DNA from: Seison nebaliae
Taxonomy: Eukaryota; Rotifera; Pararotatoria; Seisonacea; Seisonidae
Direction of reading: 5' to 3'
DNA: 64,000 nucleotides
NCBI GenBank assembly: GCA_023231475.1
Contig: JALJEE010002047.1
Span: 16,912 to 80,911, forward strand
Part shown: piece after piece, positions 26,178 to 37,100 of the stretch
Layout: every line of letters begins with the position of its first letter
Position numbering within the stretch: position 1 is the first letter of the stretch
The notes under the pieces: generated by a model
What the model was told of the DNA's origin: nothing
Seen by the model: only the letters and a program-made list of their open reading frames with translations
The model's database searches: none
Program-made: the position numbers and the translations under genes

Positions 26178-26910
26178 GGTACGCGTTCGCATGCGCCGTT
26201 TGACTCCAAAAAAATCATGGAGATAGATTTTTTTATTCTGTATGTAAATGTAGGTATGTATTTTCTATATACATTCTGTATAAAAAATTATTTAATATAT
26301 ATGTAACGATCCTACAAACTCTCAATGATATGGAAAGTTCTAGTTAAGTTACAGGATGTAACTTACACGATGCATGGTGAAACCTATCGATCATCGATCG
26401 AATGACCAGCCGGTTAACGACCCTATATCGGGAACGCATGGAAACTGAGGAAGTTGGAACATCTAGGATGTAACTTACAATGATTAATGGCCCAATTGAA
26501 CATTGAAGACGTCAGCCGGTTAATGACTCACTAACGTAAAGTTACACCAACTAAGAAGTTGGTGTATTCGGGAACGACTATAAAAACGATAGCCATAATA
26601 GAAGAAAACACACTCATTCCTTTCTGGCAATTCATTTCGTAATTCATCATAGAACTAATGTATACGCATTCATAGTTTACCTCTCCTTCCGTGGATCACC
26701 GTTTACCCTCGTTCCTCGTTTCTTCTAATTTTTATTCTTTAATATAAATAAAGATCAACTTCTAAATCGCTTCATATACAAAATACAGAATAGAAAAAGA
26801 CCAAAAACCTGGTTTAATATTTCGACTAAGGATAAAAAAATTACAAATCTTTTTAACTATATTTATTCTATGATTTTTTTGGAGACAAACAGCGCATGCG
26901 AACGCGTACC
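26178..26910. repeat. Palindromic-ended segment (41-bp inverted repeats) interrupted by a solo LTR
   Basis: GGTACGCGTTCGCATGCGC plus the following CGTTTGACTCCAAAAAAATCAT (26178-26218) is repeated inverted at 26870-26910 with about three mismatches. GAAT precedes the left arm and follows the right arm, a possible 4-bp target duplication. Without the LTR the unit would be about 260 bp, MITE-like. The left arm is shared with the 19-bp end of the larger element, so the two may be one family rather than one insertion in another. Confidence 0.55.
26302..26774. mobile_element. Solo LTR of a retrotransposon (Ty3/gypsy-like)
   Basis: A 473-bp segment beginning TGTAACG and ending TTCA, flanked on both sides by (A)TATA, a 4-5-bp target duplication. 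It contains a TATAAAA box near 26579 and an AATAAA near 26747, as expected for promoter and poly(A) signal within an LTR. Two internal direct repeats (AGGATGTAACTTACA twice; CAGCCGGTTAAYGAC twice, about 110 bp apart) resemble duplicated upstream enhancer units. No internal retroelement region is present, so it is a recombination remnant. Ends and duplication look well preserved, suggesting it is not very old. Confidence 0.6.
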
Positions 26911-26918
26911 GAATCTAG

Positions 26919-27270
26919 GAGCGGTACTCACTTTATAGAGGAACTCATCCTCTGTTTACTTTTCGGAGCGGAAATCACTCTAATTTAACTAACTCACTCT
27001 GTGAAAAAATGCTTAATACTGCAATTCGGAGAAGAACTCACCCACTATCAATATTTCGGAGAGGAACTCACTCACAAGGAGATGCTTCGGCTCTACCTCC
27101 ACCATATAAGTCGGAAAACAGTATTGTCAGTATTATCATTTCGGAGAGGAACTCACCCATTTTTTTCAATTTCGGAGAGAAACTCACTCATCTGGTTATA
27201 TTGCGGAGAGGAACTCACTTATTTTTTTCACTGCACAGAAGATATTACCCTGTTTTACGGAGAGAAACTC
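26919..27270 (+). repeat. GGAGAGGAACTCAC array, left (direct)
   Basis: About nine copies of the 14-bp motif GGAGMGGAACTCAC (variants GGAGAGAAACTCAC, GGAGAAGAACTCAC and others), usually preceded by TTC and spaced about 30-35 bp apart, with unrelated AT-rich spacers. Confidence 0.8.
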
Positions 27271-27796
27271 ATCGCGTTTGTAAAATTGGAAAAATAATAA
27301 AAAATCTCTGATGAGGTCTTCTAAAACATGTACGGTTCTTTAATTGGATAATAGGTTTATGGCGTCGAGACGCTTTGAAATAATTTGACATTAATAGACT
27401 CTTTTTCCAATTAATTACAATAAGAATGGCAACTCGCTATGCCAAATACACGTTGAAGTCGGCATATCATAATAGTAGTCGATCATTGGAACTAAATACA
27501 AAAAATTTTCGTTGATTGAAAAGTTTAAAAAAATATTGAAGTCATACATTTACTTCTTTAATCAATTAAAATCACACCGCTCATTTATGGCAAATGATTC
27601 CATATTAATACATCGTGTTTATCGATTAATATTATCAAAATCGCATTTTAAATTCGTCTTATTTGATTGAATTATGAATTTTCTACCTCCACCATTTGAG
27701 ATTGGGAGTGAGAATGAACCATAAATTATTAGTATTCAATCATTATCAATATTTTAATTATTACTAATATTCTTAAAAATATAGGGATTTTTTTAT

Positions 27797-27962
27797 GAGG
27801 TGAGTTCCTCTCCGGATTTTAACGAAAAGGGTGAATTTACTCAGGGTGAGTTCCTCTCCGAAATACAAAAAATAGGGTGAGTTCCGCTCCGAAATTTCAG
27901 TGAGTTCCGCTCCGAAAATAGAGAAGACGGTGAACTGAAACGAGGGTGAGTTCCGCTCCGTA
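27797..27962 (-). repeat. GGAGAGGAACTCAC array, right (inverted)
   Basis: Five copies of the same motif read on the minus strand (plus-strand GTGAGTTCCKCTCCG), spaced 25-35 bp apart. It faces the left array across about 530 bp of unique DNA. Confidence 0.8.
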
Positions 27963-28269
27963 ACCCACGCGTACCATTCCCTTGTCGGTTTTTCAATGGT
28001 TTATTAAATTTAAGACATAATATGTCTGTCACATTATACAGTTCATATGTTTATCTGGAAAAAGATTATCCGATAGAGTGAAAAATGAGTAACTGACCAA
28101 ATTAGTAGTTAATTTTGACATAAGAAATGTATCTTCTTTTTTGTCGGAATCGATAATATATTTTATGAAGGTTAGATTCCATTGAAATCTATTCTATTTG
28201 ATCTCAAACCATAAATAACAATTTTAATTTTTCATTTGAACAATTTAAAATCCTAAATTTGGAAAAATC

Positions 28270-29238
28270 TTTATTATTATTATTATTAAAAATTTATTAA
28301 ACTTCCCGACGAGATAAATTGGAAAATAAATTTAAAAAATTACGATCATCGCCAGCATCGATTAGGTGATGTAATACGGTAAGAGATTCCCGATCAATTG
28401 GCATGTATGAAGATGGGTCGTAGGAAAAAATAAAATGTTTGAAATCATGAAGAGGAATATCACACGGTAAATCGTAATAACGAATAGTATGAGAGAAGAT
28501 TGAGTGGTTTTGAAACAGATTGATGTTGGAAAAGTGCAAAGTGAGGAGGTTCGGACCAGAAATTTTGCCAATAAAAGAAAAAAGTCGACGTGAAAAGAGA
28601 ATTGGCAGTGGGAGAAAATCTACTGTGGCGAAGAGCAGAGAACGATTACATCTATGAAAACAACATACTAATCTCTTGATAATCCGATTATAGGCACGGT
28701 CCAACGACAGGAAAAACCGTAGTGTGCATAGAAAGATCGTTTCCAGAGAATAAAGAGGAAGAACCAAATTTCTAAAAAGCTGCAACCGTAACTTTAAAGG
28801 AACAAACTTAGTTTTTGGAGCGAAAGAGAAAAATGATCTACAAAATTTGTTTGTTATATGATCGAGAGAGGGGGAAGAGAAACGACGGAGATCGATGGTA
28901 GAACCTAGGAAGGTGGTGGAGGTTTTTAGAGGAATGTCGGAGAAAGATCGTCTGCCGGTAGATAATAGGCAGTATTTGGAGAGATTAATAGATACTCCTC
29001 TTTCTGAAAGAAGAAGGCAGACACGCTGATATGAGTGCTTAAGGTGGCCAAGAGAACGGTCTACGATTACAATGTCGTCGGCGTAGGCCAAAACGTGAGG
29101 AAACAAATTAATTCCAATATGGATGTCATTCGATTCATTCAAACTACGAAGAACGTCGTCGATGACTAACCCGAATAGCCAAGGACCGAGAATGGAACCT
29201 TAACGAACGCCAGAGTTGATGGGAAAGAGGTCGCTCTA
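28270..29238 (-). mobile_element. 5'-truncated LINE (non-LTR retrotransposon), reverse transcriptase C-terminal half
   Basis: On the minus strand the frame reads FPINSGVR, a stop (TAA at 29200-29202 where families have Gln), then GSILGPWLFGLVIDD, and on through AYADDIVIV (YADD active site, about 29074-29088) and the thumb region to the stop at 28297-28299. That is about 280 codons of open frame below the single stop. A very short 3' UTR is followed by a (TAA)n tail at 28271-28288, a tail type seen in I-related LINEs; I do not assign the clade firmly. The 5' end stops abruptly near 29238, where repeat copy B begins, so the element lacks endonuclease and the RT N-terminus and is dead. Confidence 0.85.
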
Positions 29239-29595
29239 TCGAAAATTATTATTTATTCTTATTATTCCGTTATATATTCTTATAATTAATTAATAATAAT
29301 AATTCATATAATTACATAATTATGACTTAATAACTGTCCTTTTGAGAATTTTTATGCACGGTTACAATCTTTTCAGATTTTTTTGGATTCTAGACCACTA
29401 TGTTTTGAGGTTGAGAACTGTCCTTTTTTTCTCAAAAGGTTAAGAACTTTCCGAAATTAGAAAAACAGGTTGAGAACTGTCCGAACGAGTAAAAAACTGG
29501 GTTGAACGTAATAACGTTGTAAATAGGAATGTCCTATTTTAGGGTTGAGAACTGTCGTCTACAAAATTTTTATAAAAGGTTACTATCTGTCCCCC
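29239..29595 (-). repeat. Iterated-motif repeat (GGACAGTTCTCAACC family), copy B, inverted
   Basis: Read on the minus strand it starts GGACAGATAGTAACC then TTTTATAAAAATTTTGTAGAC. About six spaced GGACAGTTCTCAACC variants follow, then a shared spacer CCTCAAAACATA, and it ends GGACAGTTATTAAGTCATAA with an AT-rich tail matching copy C. Copy A lies 3.1 kb away in opposite orientation, so A and B bracket the nested island. I see no duplication flanking the A-B pair. Confidence 0.8.
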
Positions 29596-29959
29596 AATAT
29601 ATGTTTCCTCTAGTTAACGATTAAAATCTAATTATAACGTCTAATTAACAATCCCAATTAAATTATCTAACTTATATTCATATGGTGTTTATGTTTACAG
29701 AAATTAATTGGTTTTAATATTATACGCAATAATAAATAAAAAGAAGCGCAATTTTATTTAAAATTTATTTATTATTGGTTAAAATATTCATAATGAGTAA
29801 TTTCATAAATAATGAAAAGAAATGAATAAAGATAGAATTAAATTATCTATGTGACTGGCGCAAAAAGTTTATTGAACACTTGAATTGAATTGATCTGGAT
29901 TGAATCGATTGGAATTGTAAACTCGCCAAGAAGTTATTGGAAAATCGTCCTAACATATA

Positions 29960-30351
29960 GTCAGGGAGAAGAAACTAGTGACAAATCCTCCTGACATAAT
30001 GTCAAGGAGAAGAACCTAGTGACAAATCCTCCTGACATACGCTCAGAAGGGTATAATTGAATTGAATTCTCCTCTAGGTAAATACCGAGGAGTAGAATTC
30101 AATCCAAGGACCCTTTCCATCAGATTGATCTGAGCCTTGTTAGAAGAAGAGAAACCCAATCCATTCTTCCCTTTTAAGGTTTAAAAAAAAACCCTTATAT
30201 TTGAATGATATCCTCCGCTGAATTGTTCATCATTAAAGCGGAGGATAATCTTCCGATTTCCATGGCTCTGCTGTTACCTGAAGAGAGAAATGAAAAACAT
30301 TAATAATACAACAAACTGACAAAAATCCAACTATGCGATGGAAATCGGAAG
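29960..30351. repeat. Cluster of hairpins and a 41-bp tandem duplication
   Basis: Two 41-bp units (29960-30000, 30001-30041) share GAGAAGAAMCTAGTGACAAA and TCCTCCTGACATA; each can fold because GTCARGGAG pairs with the CCTCCTGAC near its end. Next, ATTGAATTCTCCTC (30061-30074) pairs with GAGGAGTAGAATTCAAT (30087-30103). Then TATCCTCCGCT (30209-30219) pairs perfectly with AGCGGAGGATA (30237-30247). Finally CTTCCGATTTCCAT (30250-30263) pairs perfectly with its complement at 30338-30351. Several stems share TCCTCC/GGAGGA. Function unknown: structured transcript, or the terminal region of an uncharacterised element. Confidence 0.6.
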
Positions 30352-31865
30352 CGCTAACCCTATCTATATCTATATATATCTTTTTAAAACAAAACCTATA
30401 AAACATTTTAAAAAGTATATTATGAGAATATGGAATATTTGCGCTTCTTATATTATCTATACTAATGACTACAACAGCGTGCAAACGATCAACATGGATG
30501 ACTAGAAAAAATTATGTTGAACACTATCAAATTTCTTTTAATTTTAGAGATATTAACTTATTTCAATTTAAGGCTCACAATAATTTTATTTTTAATTATT
30601 ATGTCACGAGCTTCAGCTTCATAATTGGTCTTCACTTCACATATCTGCTTCTACTTAATTATCTTCTTTGTTCTTTTCTCTTCCTTTGCACTTATTCAAG
30701 TTTATTGAACAACCGTAACTTTTTCAACATTATCTTCACCGGTTTTTCAAACTTTTCTTTAACGATAAGGAACAAGGAAGATACGATATAATCTTCTGTT
30801 AACGCAACAATGTGTTATCCAACTGCATCACAAGTTGCGTGTTTCTGTATGAAATTTCATAATTGTCACACTGAAATTCCAATCATCAGACTATCGTCGA
30901 CTATAAAAATGTCATTATTCTTTTTGGGGAATATTTCTCTTTTTTCTCTTTAACAATAAATATCCAAAATATCCTAACAATATATATCCAATTGACCTAC
31001 AGTCCATACTATTTTTTTGAAAACTCATAACATTTTCCTATATGAAATTATTATCTTTAAAAATTAAATTAGGAAAATCATTCAAAGAAACTAGTGGAAT
31101 ATGGTGAGAAGTTGAATATAATTGAAGTTAATGAAATTATAATTCCACATTATCTTCACACAAACATTATGACGATAACAAATTCCATAATATACATCTA
31201 GAATTAGAGTGAAGTGAAGTTGTGATGAATAAGTTGAAATTGAGAAGTGTGGAGAAGGATTGTGGAAAAATGAAGAAATTAATTTTCATTTATTTTTCTT
31301 CTAAATGGGAAGAATGTTATTAAATTAAAGAATCCACATCGTATGAACGATATTGTTGAACTAATTACGAAAGAAGTTGCATTTTGTCTTTTGAGATGAA
31401 TGATCGAAATAGAAAGGAAACATGACGAACAAATAGAAAAAGAAAGTTTTTGATTTTTTCCCTTGTGTAAAATTCGAACGATTATTGAATATTTCTGTTG
31501 TTAGATAAAAAAATCGAATTCGAAGTAAAATGAAGAAGGAAATAAATAAGAGAGGAAGAATGAATTTGCAAAATAAACGATTTGTGGGTAATAGAACGAA
31601 AGAGGAATGGAAAAATGTAATTTTAGTTCTGTGATTTGTTGTTTGTTTTTTTTTTTTTTCAGTTTTCAGAAGAGTTTCCAAATAAAAAGAATCAGTTTTG
31701 ATAGAAAATCATTTAGAAAGGAGGAGGAGGAGAAGAGAAGAGAAATAAATAATGTGGTTTATGAAAGAGAAACCATTTGATATCTACAAGAAAATAATTT
31801 GTTTTGAGAAAGGAAGAGAGACCGAAAGCTAAAACGGAAAAATGAATCGACATGAATTTGACGAG
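30352..31865. other. Intergenic and probable Barentsz 3' UTR
   Basis: AT-rich DNA with no gene recognised. The right half, next to the Barentsz stop, probably is its 3' UTR; a minus-strand AATAAA lies at 31289-31294. Open frames here lack motifs. Confidence 0.4.
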
Positions 31866-34169
31866 TTATTTTGGCTGTAATGGATTCATGACTTGTAATG
31901 ATGGTGGTGGTGCTGGTTGTGGTGGTGCTTGAATGATGGTTGGTGTCAGATGATGATATTGGAGAGCTGCTGCCGTTTGATCGTGACATGGATTGAATGA
32001 TAAAAGTTTTTGAGCGAGATATGCGTCGTTAATTGTCGATGGTTCATGACAAACGATATTTCTACCTGATTGTCGAATAACCGTTTGAGTCTGAGATAAT
32101 GGTGGTGGTGGTTGATGTGTTGGTGGGAGGATAAATGATGGGCCGATAGTTGTTGATTTATTGTCATTCGGATGATTATCAATCAATGTGCTAGTGACAG
32201 TAGTGGAAGGAGGACAAGAAGAAGAAACGGTAGAATCAATGGAATTGTGATCATTGTGATCTTTTATCGATTCCGTTTGCGTAACGATTTGAGGAGAACG
32301 ATATGAATTAAATTGATTAGGTATTGGAGTATTGAAATACATAGGCCGTTGTATTTGGATGACGTTGTTGGTGAGAGGATCCTGAATAAGTGAGAATGAT
32401 TGATTAGGATGTAACATCTGATTCATAAGAGGCGATTGCCATGAAGCGACATTACCATAAATGGATGCATTAGGATGACAAATGTCAGAAACATAATTAT
32501 TACCAATTCCATTCATATCGATGGGATGTTGATGTTGAATGGGATGTTGGAGATCATTTGACGCATTGGAATTATTCAAATTATTCGCAATATTCGCTGT
32601 GTTGTTGTTAATGATGGAGAGATGATTAATTAAATTATTTTGAGAAGTTAAATTTAATTCTTGTAAATAATTGGAGAGTGTTGACGTGATATGATATTGA
32701 TCATGTCCATGATGATTAGAAGAGTTATTCGTTTGAGAATTATTCATTTGATTTGTATTTGATAAATGATGTTGATCAGAATTAATTTCACCATCATCAT
32801 TCTCATTATCTTCTTTCTCCGATTCATTACTCTCAAGAATCTTCAATGAATATCGATTGTTTGATGGATCTTGTAATCGATCATTATTCTTTTCTGAATA
32901 ATAATCATCTTCTTTCTGATTCGAATTGGAAAGATCATTCTCCTCATTCTTCAATTGCTCATCATCCACTCCCTCCTCATTAATTGACGATGAATTGAGT
33001 TGATTCGTATTATTTACTACGAAATGGAAACCGTCATTATCATCATCATCATCTTCCTCTTCCTCCTCCTCGTCATCCTCGTCTTGATAATCTTCATATT
33101 CGTCATCATATTCTTGATATGGATCATAAGAATTCTGATCGTTCGTCATAAAACGATTAATATTCCCATATTGTCGATATGATACGTCATCATTCTTCTC
33201 ATATGTCTCACAATTTCCATTATTCTGATTATTATTCTCTAAATTATCTTCAATTTGCCTCTCATCTTTCACTCGTTTTAATTTCTCATTTTCTCTTTTT
33301 ACCATTTCTTCCTTCATCCAATTCACTTCATTCGACGATCCATTCAAATCACATTTCTCATCATCCATTTGACAATATTCTTCCGAATTCGTCATATAAT
33401 ATGGTTTCCCCGATTTATCTCGTCGAATCGGATCACTTCTTTTATCGTGCTCGAATCCATTCTTCAAATAATAACCATTATTGTTGTTGTTGTTGTTGTT
33501 GTTACGATTACGATTAATGAAGTTTTCCTTCTTTTGCGTATTAACATAATCAATTGTTCGATGATGATGATGATGATGATGAGGAGGATGATGATGATTA
33601 TTATTATTATTACGATTTCTATTTCGTTTATTATTATTATTATTATTATTATTATTTTTCGAATAAAATTTCTTTCGATAACGTCGATTATTATTCGATG
33701 ATTGTTTGAATGAATTGAATGATGATGTTGATGTGTTGATTGGTCGTCCTTGTTCAACTGAATCGATTTCGGGAATCTCCTCCAACTCATCAGGAACTGA
33801 TTCACGAATATTGAATCCATACTTTCGAATGATATCATCTTTCGTTTTCGGTTTTTGTTCTTCCGAATTATAGAAATCATGAGTCCATTTCTTTCCTCTG
33901 TTCTCTTTCTTATTGGAGGATGTAGATGAACAAGACGTCGGTCTTCCATCTTCTATCATTTCATTCTGTCCCATCGAACTCTCGGACGATATCGAAGAAC
34001 ATCTCGAATCTTTCCTCACATCCTCATTCATTGTCTCCATTTCATTCTCTTCTTCTTCTCCCTCTCTCTTCTCGCTTAACATTTTCCGCATAAAACGAGA
34101 ATCGTGCTCAAAATAAGGACCGCGTGGAATACGCGGTGGAGTTCGTTTAATATTGCGTTGATGATTCAT
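31866..34169 (-). CDS. btz: Barentsz/CASC3 (MLN51), exon-junction complex core protein
   Basis: Single-exon gene, 767 residues. The N-terminal SELOR module is bipartite as in CASC3: IPRGPYFEHDSR (residues 14-25; F20 matches the Phe that packs on eIF4A3) and KKWTHDFYNSEEQKPKTKDD with RKYGFNIR (93-122; W95 matches the conserved Trp). In CASC3 these wrap around eIF4A3 and stabilise the exon-junction complex on spliced mRNA, and in flies the protein is needed for oskar mRNA transport. The linker between the two parts is about 65 residues, acidic and Ser-rich. The rest is disordered: poly-N/H at about 170-230, a long D/E block near 370-390, and a P/Q-rich tail. ATG 34167-34169 is the first Met of the frame. 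It is divergent from Bicaudal-D across 3.9 kb. Confidence 0.85.
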   Translation of the reverse strand: MNHQRNIKRTPPRIPRGPYFEHDSRFMRKMLSEKREGEEEENEMETMNEDVRKDSRCSSISSESSMGQNEMIEDGRPTSCSSTSSNKKENRGKKWTHDFYNSEEQKPKTKDDIIRKYGFNIRESVPDELEEIPEIDSVEQGRPINTSTSSFNSFKQSSNNNRRYRKKFYSKNNNNNNNNNKRNRNRNNNNNHHHPPHHHHHHHRTIDYVNTQKKENFINRNRNNNNNNNNNGYYLKNGFEHDKRSDPIRRDKSGKPYYMTNSEEYCQMDDEKCDLNGSSNEVNWMKEEMVKRENEKLKRVKDERQIEDNLENNNQNNGNCETYEKNDDVSYRQYGNINRFMTNDQNSYDPYQEYDDEYEDYQDEDDEEEEEEDDDDDNDGFHFVVNNTNQLNSSSINEEGVDDEQLKNEENDLSNSNQKEDDYYSEKNNDRLQDPSNNRYSLKILESNESEKEDNENDDGEINSDQHHLSNTNQMNNSQTNNSSNHHGHDQYHITSTLSNYLQELNLTSQNNLINHLSIINNNTANIANNLNNSNASNDLQHPIQHQHPIDMNGIGNNYVSDICHPNASIYGNVASWQSPLMNQMLHPNQSFSLIQDPLTNNVIQIQRPMYFNTPIPNQFNSYRSPQIVTQTESIKDHNDHNSIDSTVSSSCPPSTTVTSTLIDNHPNDNKSTTIGPSFILPPTHQPPPPLSQTQTVIRQSGRNIVCHEPSTINDAYLAQKLLSFNPCHDQTAAALQYHHLTPTIIQAPPQPAPPPSLQVMNPLQPK

Positions 34170-37100
34170 CTTCTTCCAAACAACACGTTCAATTTCATTT
34201 AGTAGAACATCAGATTAATTCAAACTATCTTTATGAGGAGAAACGTTTAAAATTATTTTTAGAAAATTTTTATTAAAAAAACATATTTGATATTTTGAAG
34301 GATTTAATTATAATAAATTTTTCTCGTTCAACTCGATTTGAAGTGAGCAAATATTTTCAAAATTTTACTTTACAAAAAGAAATTTCTTATTAAAATTTTT
34401 ATTGTGAACAAAGGAAAGTTAAAGCGTTTCAACATCCTCCCCAACTAATAAGAAGTAAAAGAATGGGTTAAATGACGAGAATGATTATTGGTTGAGAATC
34501 GTCGCCAAAGAGAAATTAACAGATTTGAACATGTGTAACAGAAATTATATGTTGGTCATTTCTTATCGACTATTAATGGGAGATGATCCACATATATGGA
34601 TCGACAGATAACGAAATCGTCCAAAAATAATATTTTATACTAATTTTTATTTAATTTCTTCGGATTTATTTAAGCGGAAAATTCAAATTTTATCTGTTAA
34701 CCAAAATCTTCTTTTTTTATCAAAGAACATTCGAATGACAATTCGCCCAAATCTTTACCTTCGAACACTGAGCTTGTGATTAGTGGAAAGAGAAAATTTC
34801 GAGTTTTATGAGAAGAAACTAATAAATAAATTTCTCTCTGGAAATGGTGAAAATGAAAAAGGAAGTTTTCTCTCTCGACCCGATTACGTTCTAATCGTTT
34901 TCATTTTCCTCCTCTTTTCTTCTTCTTCTTAATTATTTCCTCATATCCCAACCATCCGACTATCTCATTCATCCTTTCCATCTCTACCCAAAATTATAAT
35001 GATGATGGTAATGAAGTTAAGAAACCATCGATGGAATTCTCATTATCAAATCTTCCATAAATATCTTAATCGTAACAAATCGTATTTCATCCGTTCCCCA
35101 TTTTTGATCATTTTTCAATTGGACGGTTTATGATAAAAAAGAAATTATTTTGAATTTTAAATTCAGTTCAGCTCTGAGTTTTTTTTAGTGATTGAGAGTT
35201 TTATTTCATTTTAAAATGTTAATGAAATTGTATTCAATATCAGAAAATTCCTGCTTACTATACGATGTCCAAACGATAATGATTAGAAATAGTTTCTCAC
35301 CGGTATTGATTTTAGAGGAGAATCACTCTCATTTTAATCGTTGTCACAATAACTTGTTTAACATATATTGATGACGTGATAATTGATAAATAATTTAGAT
35401 TAACTAGTCTAACATCAGATAAAGATGTAATTTTTCAGATTAGACATGTTCCTATATTGTCTGTTTATTGGGTGAGTGAAGAAGGGAATGTGATGAATGA
35501 AACAGACTAAAACTATAAATATATAGTCTCTTTGTTCTCTAAAGGAATCTTCTATCATTCCACTCGATAATTACACGGTTAATGGAAGGACGTCGAGACT
35601 TAATTAAATTCCTACGAATAAATTTCACTTATCAGAAATAGAAGTTCTGCATCTACTTGAAAAATTGCACCTGTAATTGGAGAATAACATTGAAATATTT
35701 AAAGTTCACAATAATAATACGTAAACAAATTAAGAATTGGAGGAATAAATATTCGAATGATAATCACCATCGTTCTGATACGATTTGGTTCTCTTCCACA
35801 CACCAAGTGGTGAGAGAAGTGGCGAGGGAGACGAATGAAGTAATCGAGAATATTCGATGAGGCCACTCTTCTTTCTGTCGCATGGGAGGGGGAGGACGGT
35901 GTTATTATGATAGACATGTGGTATTTTTATTTGGAGAGATGTAGAATGGAGAATGGCAAAGACTTCCATTCTCAAACAGACATTAGATGGACATCATTAT
36001 GAACAACAATAATATTAAAGTGAATGAGTCAGCTAGTAATCGTCAGAAGAGATGAGAAACGTAATACTATGTACCTAGAGAGTTAGACGAGCAAACGAAG
36101 GAAAGAAAAACAGAAAGAGAGAGAGAGAGAGAGAGAGAGCGACCATTAATATTTGTGTTGAATGACAAATGTAGTGAGAGAGGAAGAGAGAGATGACACT
36201 GATCAGAAAAATAAAATTTTCCTATTTCTTTCTTTCCTTTTTTGATAAAAGGAAGAGTGAATGAATCAAGTGGATTTTTATTTATTTTATTTTTTATTGA
36301 TCGTTGAAGCGAGAAAAACATTAGAGATATTTCCAACGACACAAAGACATCACTTACCAATATACATAACCTCTAAAATTTGGAGTGTAAATTAACTTTC
36401 TACATTTCTCTTCCATTAGTCAATGTGCATGTATATGATTGAAATTGCAGTTATGATATGAATCAGCATCAATAATAAGAGATTATAGGAAATAAATTTC
36501 AGTATAATATTCTTATCAAACCATCGAAACTTTCATTTATATCTTCTTTATTATCTCTCATTATTATATTAGTCGCCGATTTCTCCCTAATTCAGTGTTT
36601 TAAATAAAAGTCGAGTTTAGTCCATCTTCATCTCAACCACCCCTGAGTCTCCACTCCATTTCGAGTATGTGAACGAGACGTGTGGTCAATCAGATAGCGC
36701 CTGCAGTCCATAGTCATTCGACAAGTTTTGTGGTTTCTCCTTACCACCGTTTATTCACACTTCGCCATAGAGACAAATAAACAAAATTATTTTCTTTATT
36801 AATTCTTAATTGTTTGAACGCGAAAGAGAATTTATCGAAGTAGTGGCAAGTCGCAAATAAATCGGTATGTGGTAGTCGGAATCATACATATTAGTGAGCC
36901 TATTAATTGTCAAGAACATGAGAAAAGGAACAAGAGTTCGTCTCCTCGAACAAGAGGAGAGCGGGAAAAGATTAAGAATTGCCTATCAAATGAAAATATC
37001 AGTTCATTTCATATCTAATCGTCTACTTTATTGTTGTGAGTGTATATGAGCCGCATCAGAACGTATGTACATGGCAAATGATTAAAGAGAGACGGCTCTC

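Larger units (their letters stand above)
26168..27985. mobile_element. Non-autonomous element with inverted ends and inverted GGAGAGGAACTCAC arrays
   Basis: The 19-bp string ACAAGGGAATGGTACGCGT at 26168-26186 recurs exactly, inverted, at 27967-27985. Just inside the ends lie iterated GGAGNGGAACTCAC motifs, direct on the left (26919-27270) and inverted on the right (27797-27962). This is the layout of a DNA transposon with subterminal binding-site arrays. No transposase frame lies inside. A second, shorter inverted-repeat unit and a solo LTR are nested in the left part. No clear target-site duplication flanks it, so the exact boundaries are uncertain. Confidence 0.55.

Noticed and set aside
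27001-27311. Two overlapping open frames of about 100 codons
   Set aside because: They are translations of the GGAGAGGAACTCAC array (repeated EELTH/RRGTH strings), not a protein gene.
26919-27962. Regularly spaced motif array considered as a CRISPR-like array
   Set aside because: The genome is eukaryotic, motif copies are imperfect, spacers vary in length and the motif recurs in inverted orientation; this fits a transposon, not CRISPR.
25952-29595. Copies A and B as the terminal inverted repeats of a single 3.6-kb transposon
   Set aside because: No target-site duplication flanks the pair and the two copies have different internal motif numbers, so two separate insertions are equally likely; kept only as a hypothesis.
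33464-33949. 161-codon Ile-rich minus-strand frame
   Set aside because: Alternate-frame shadow of the Asn/His-rich part of Barentsz; composition follows the ATT/ATA triplets of the microsatellite-like coding DNA.
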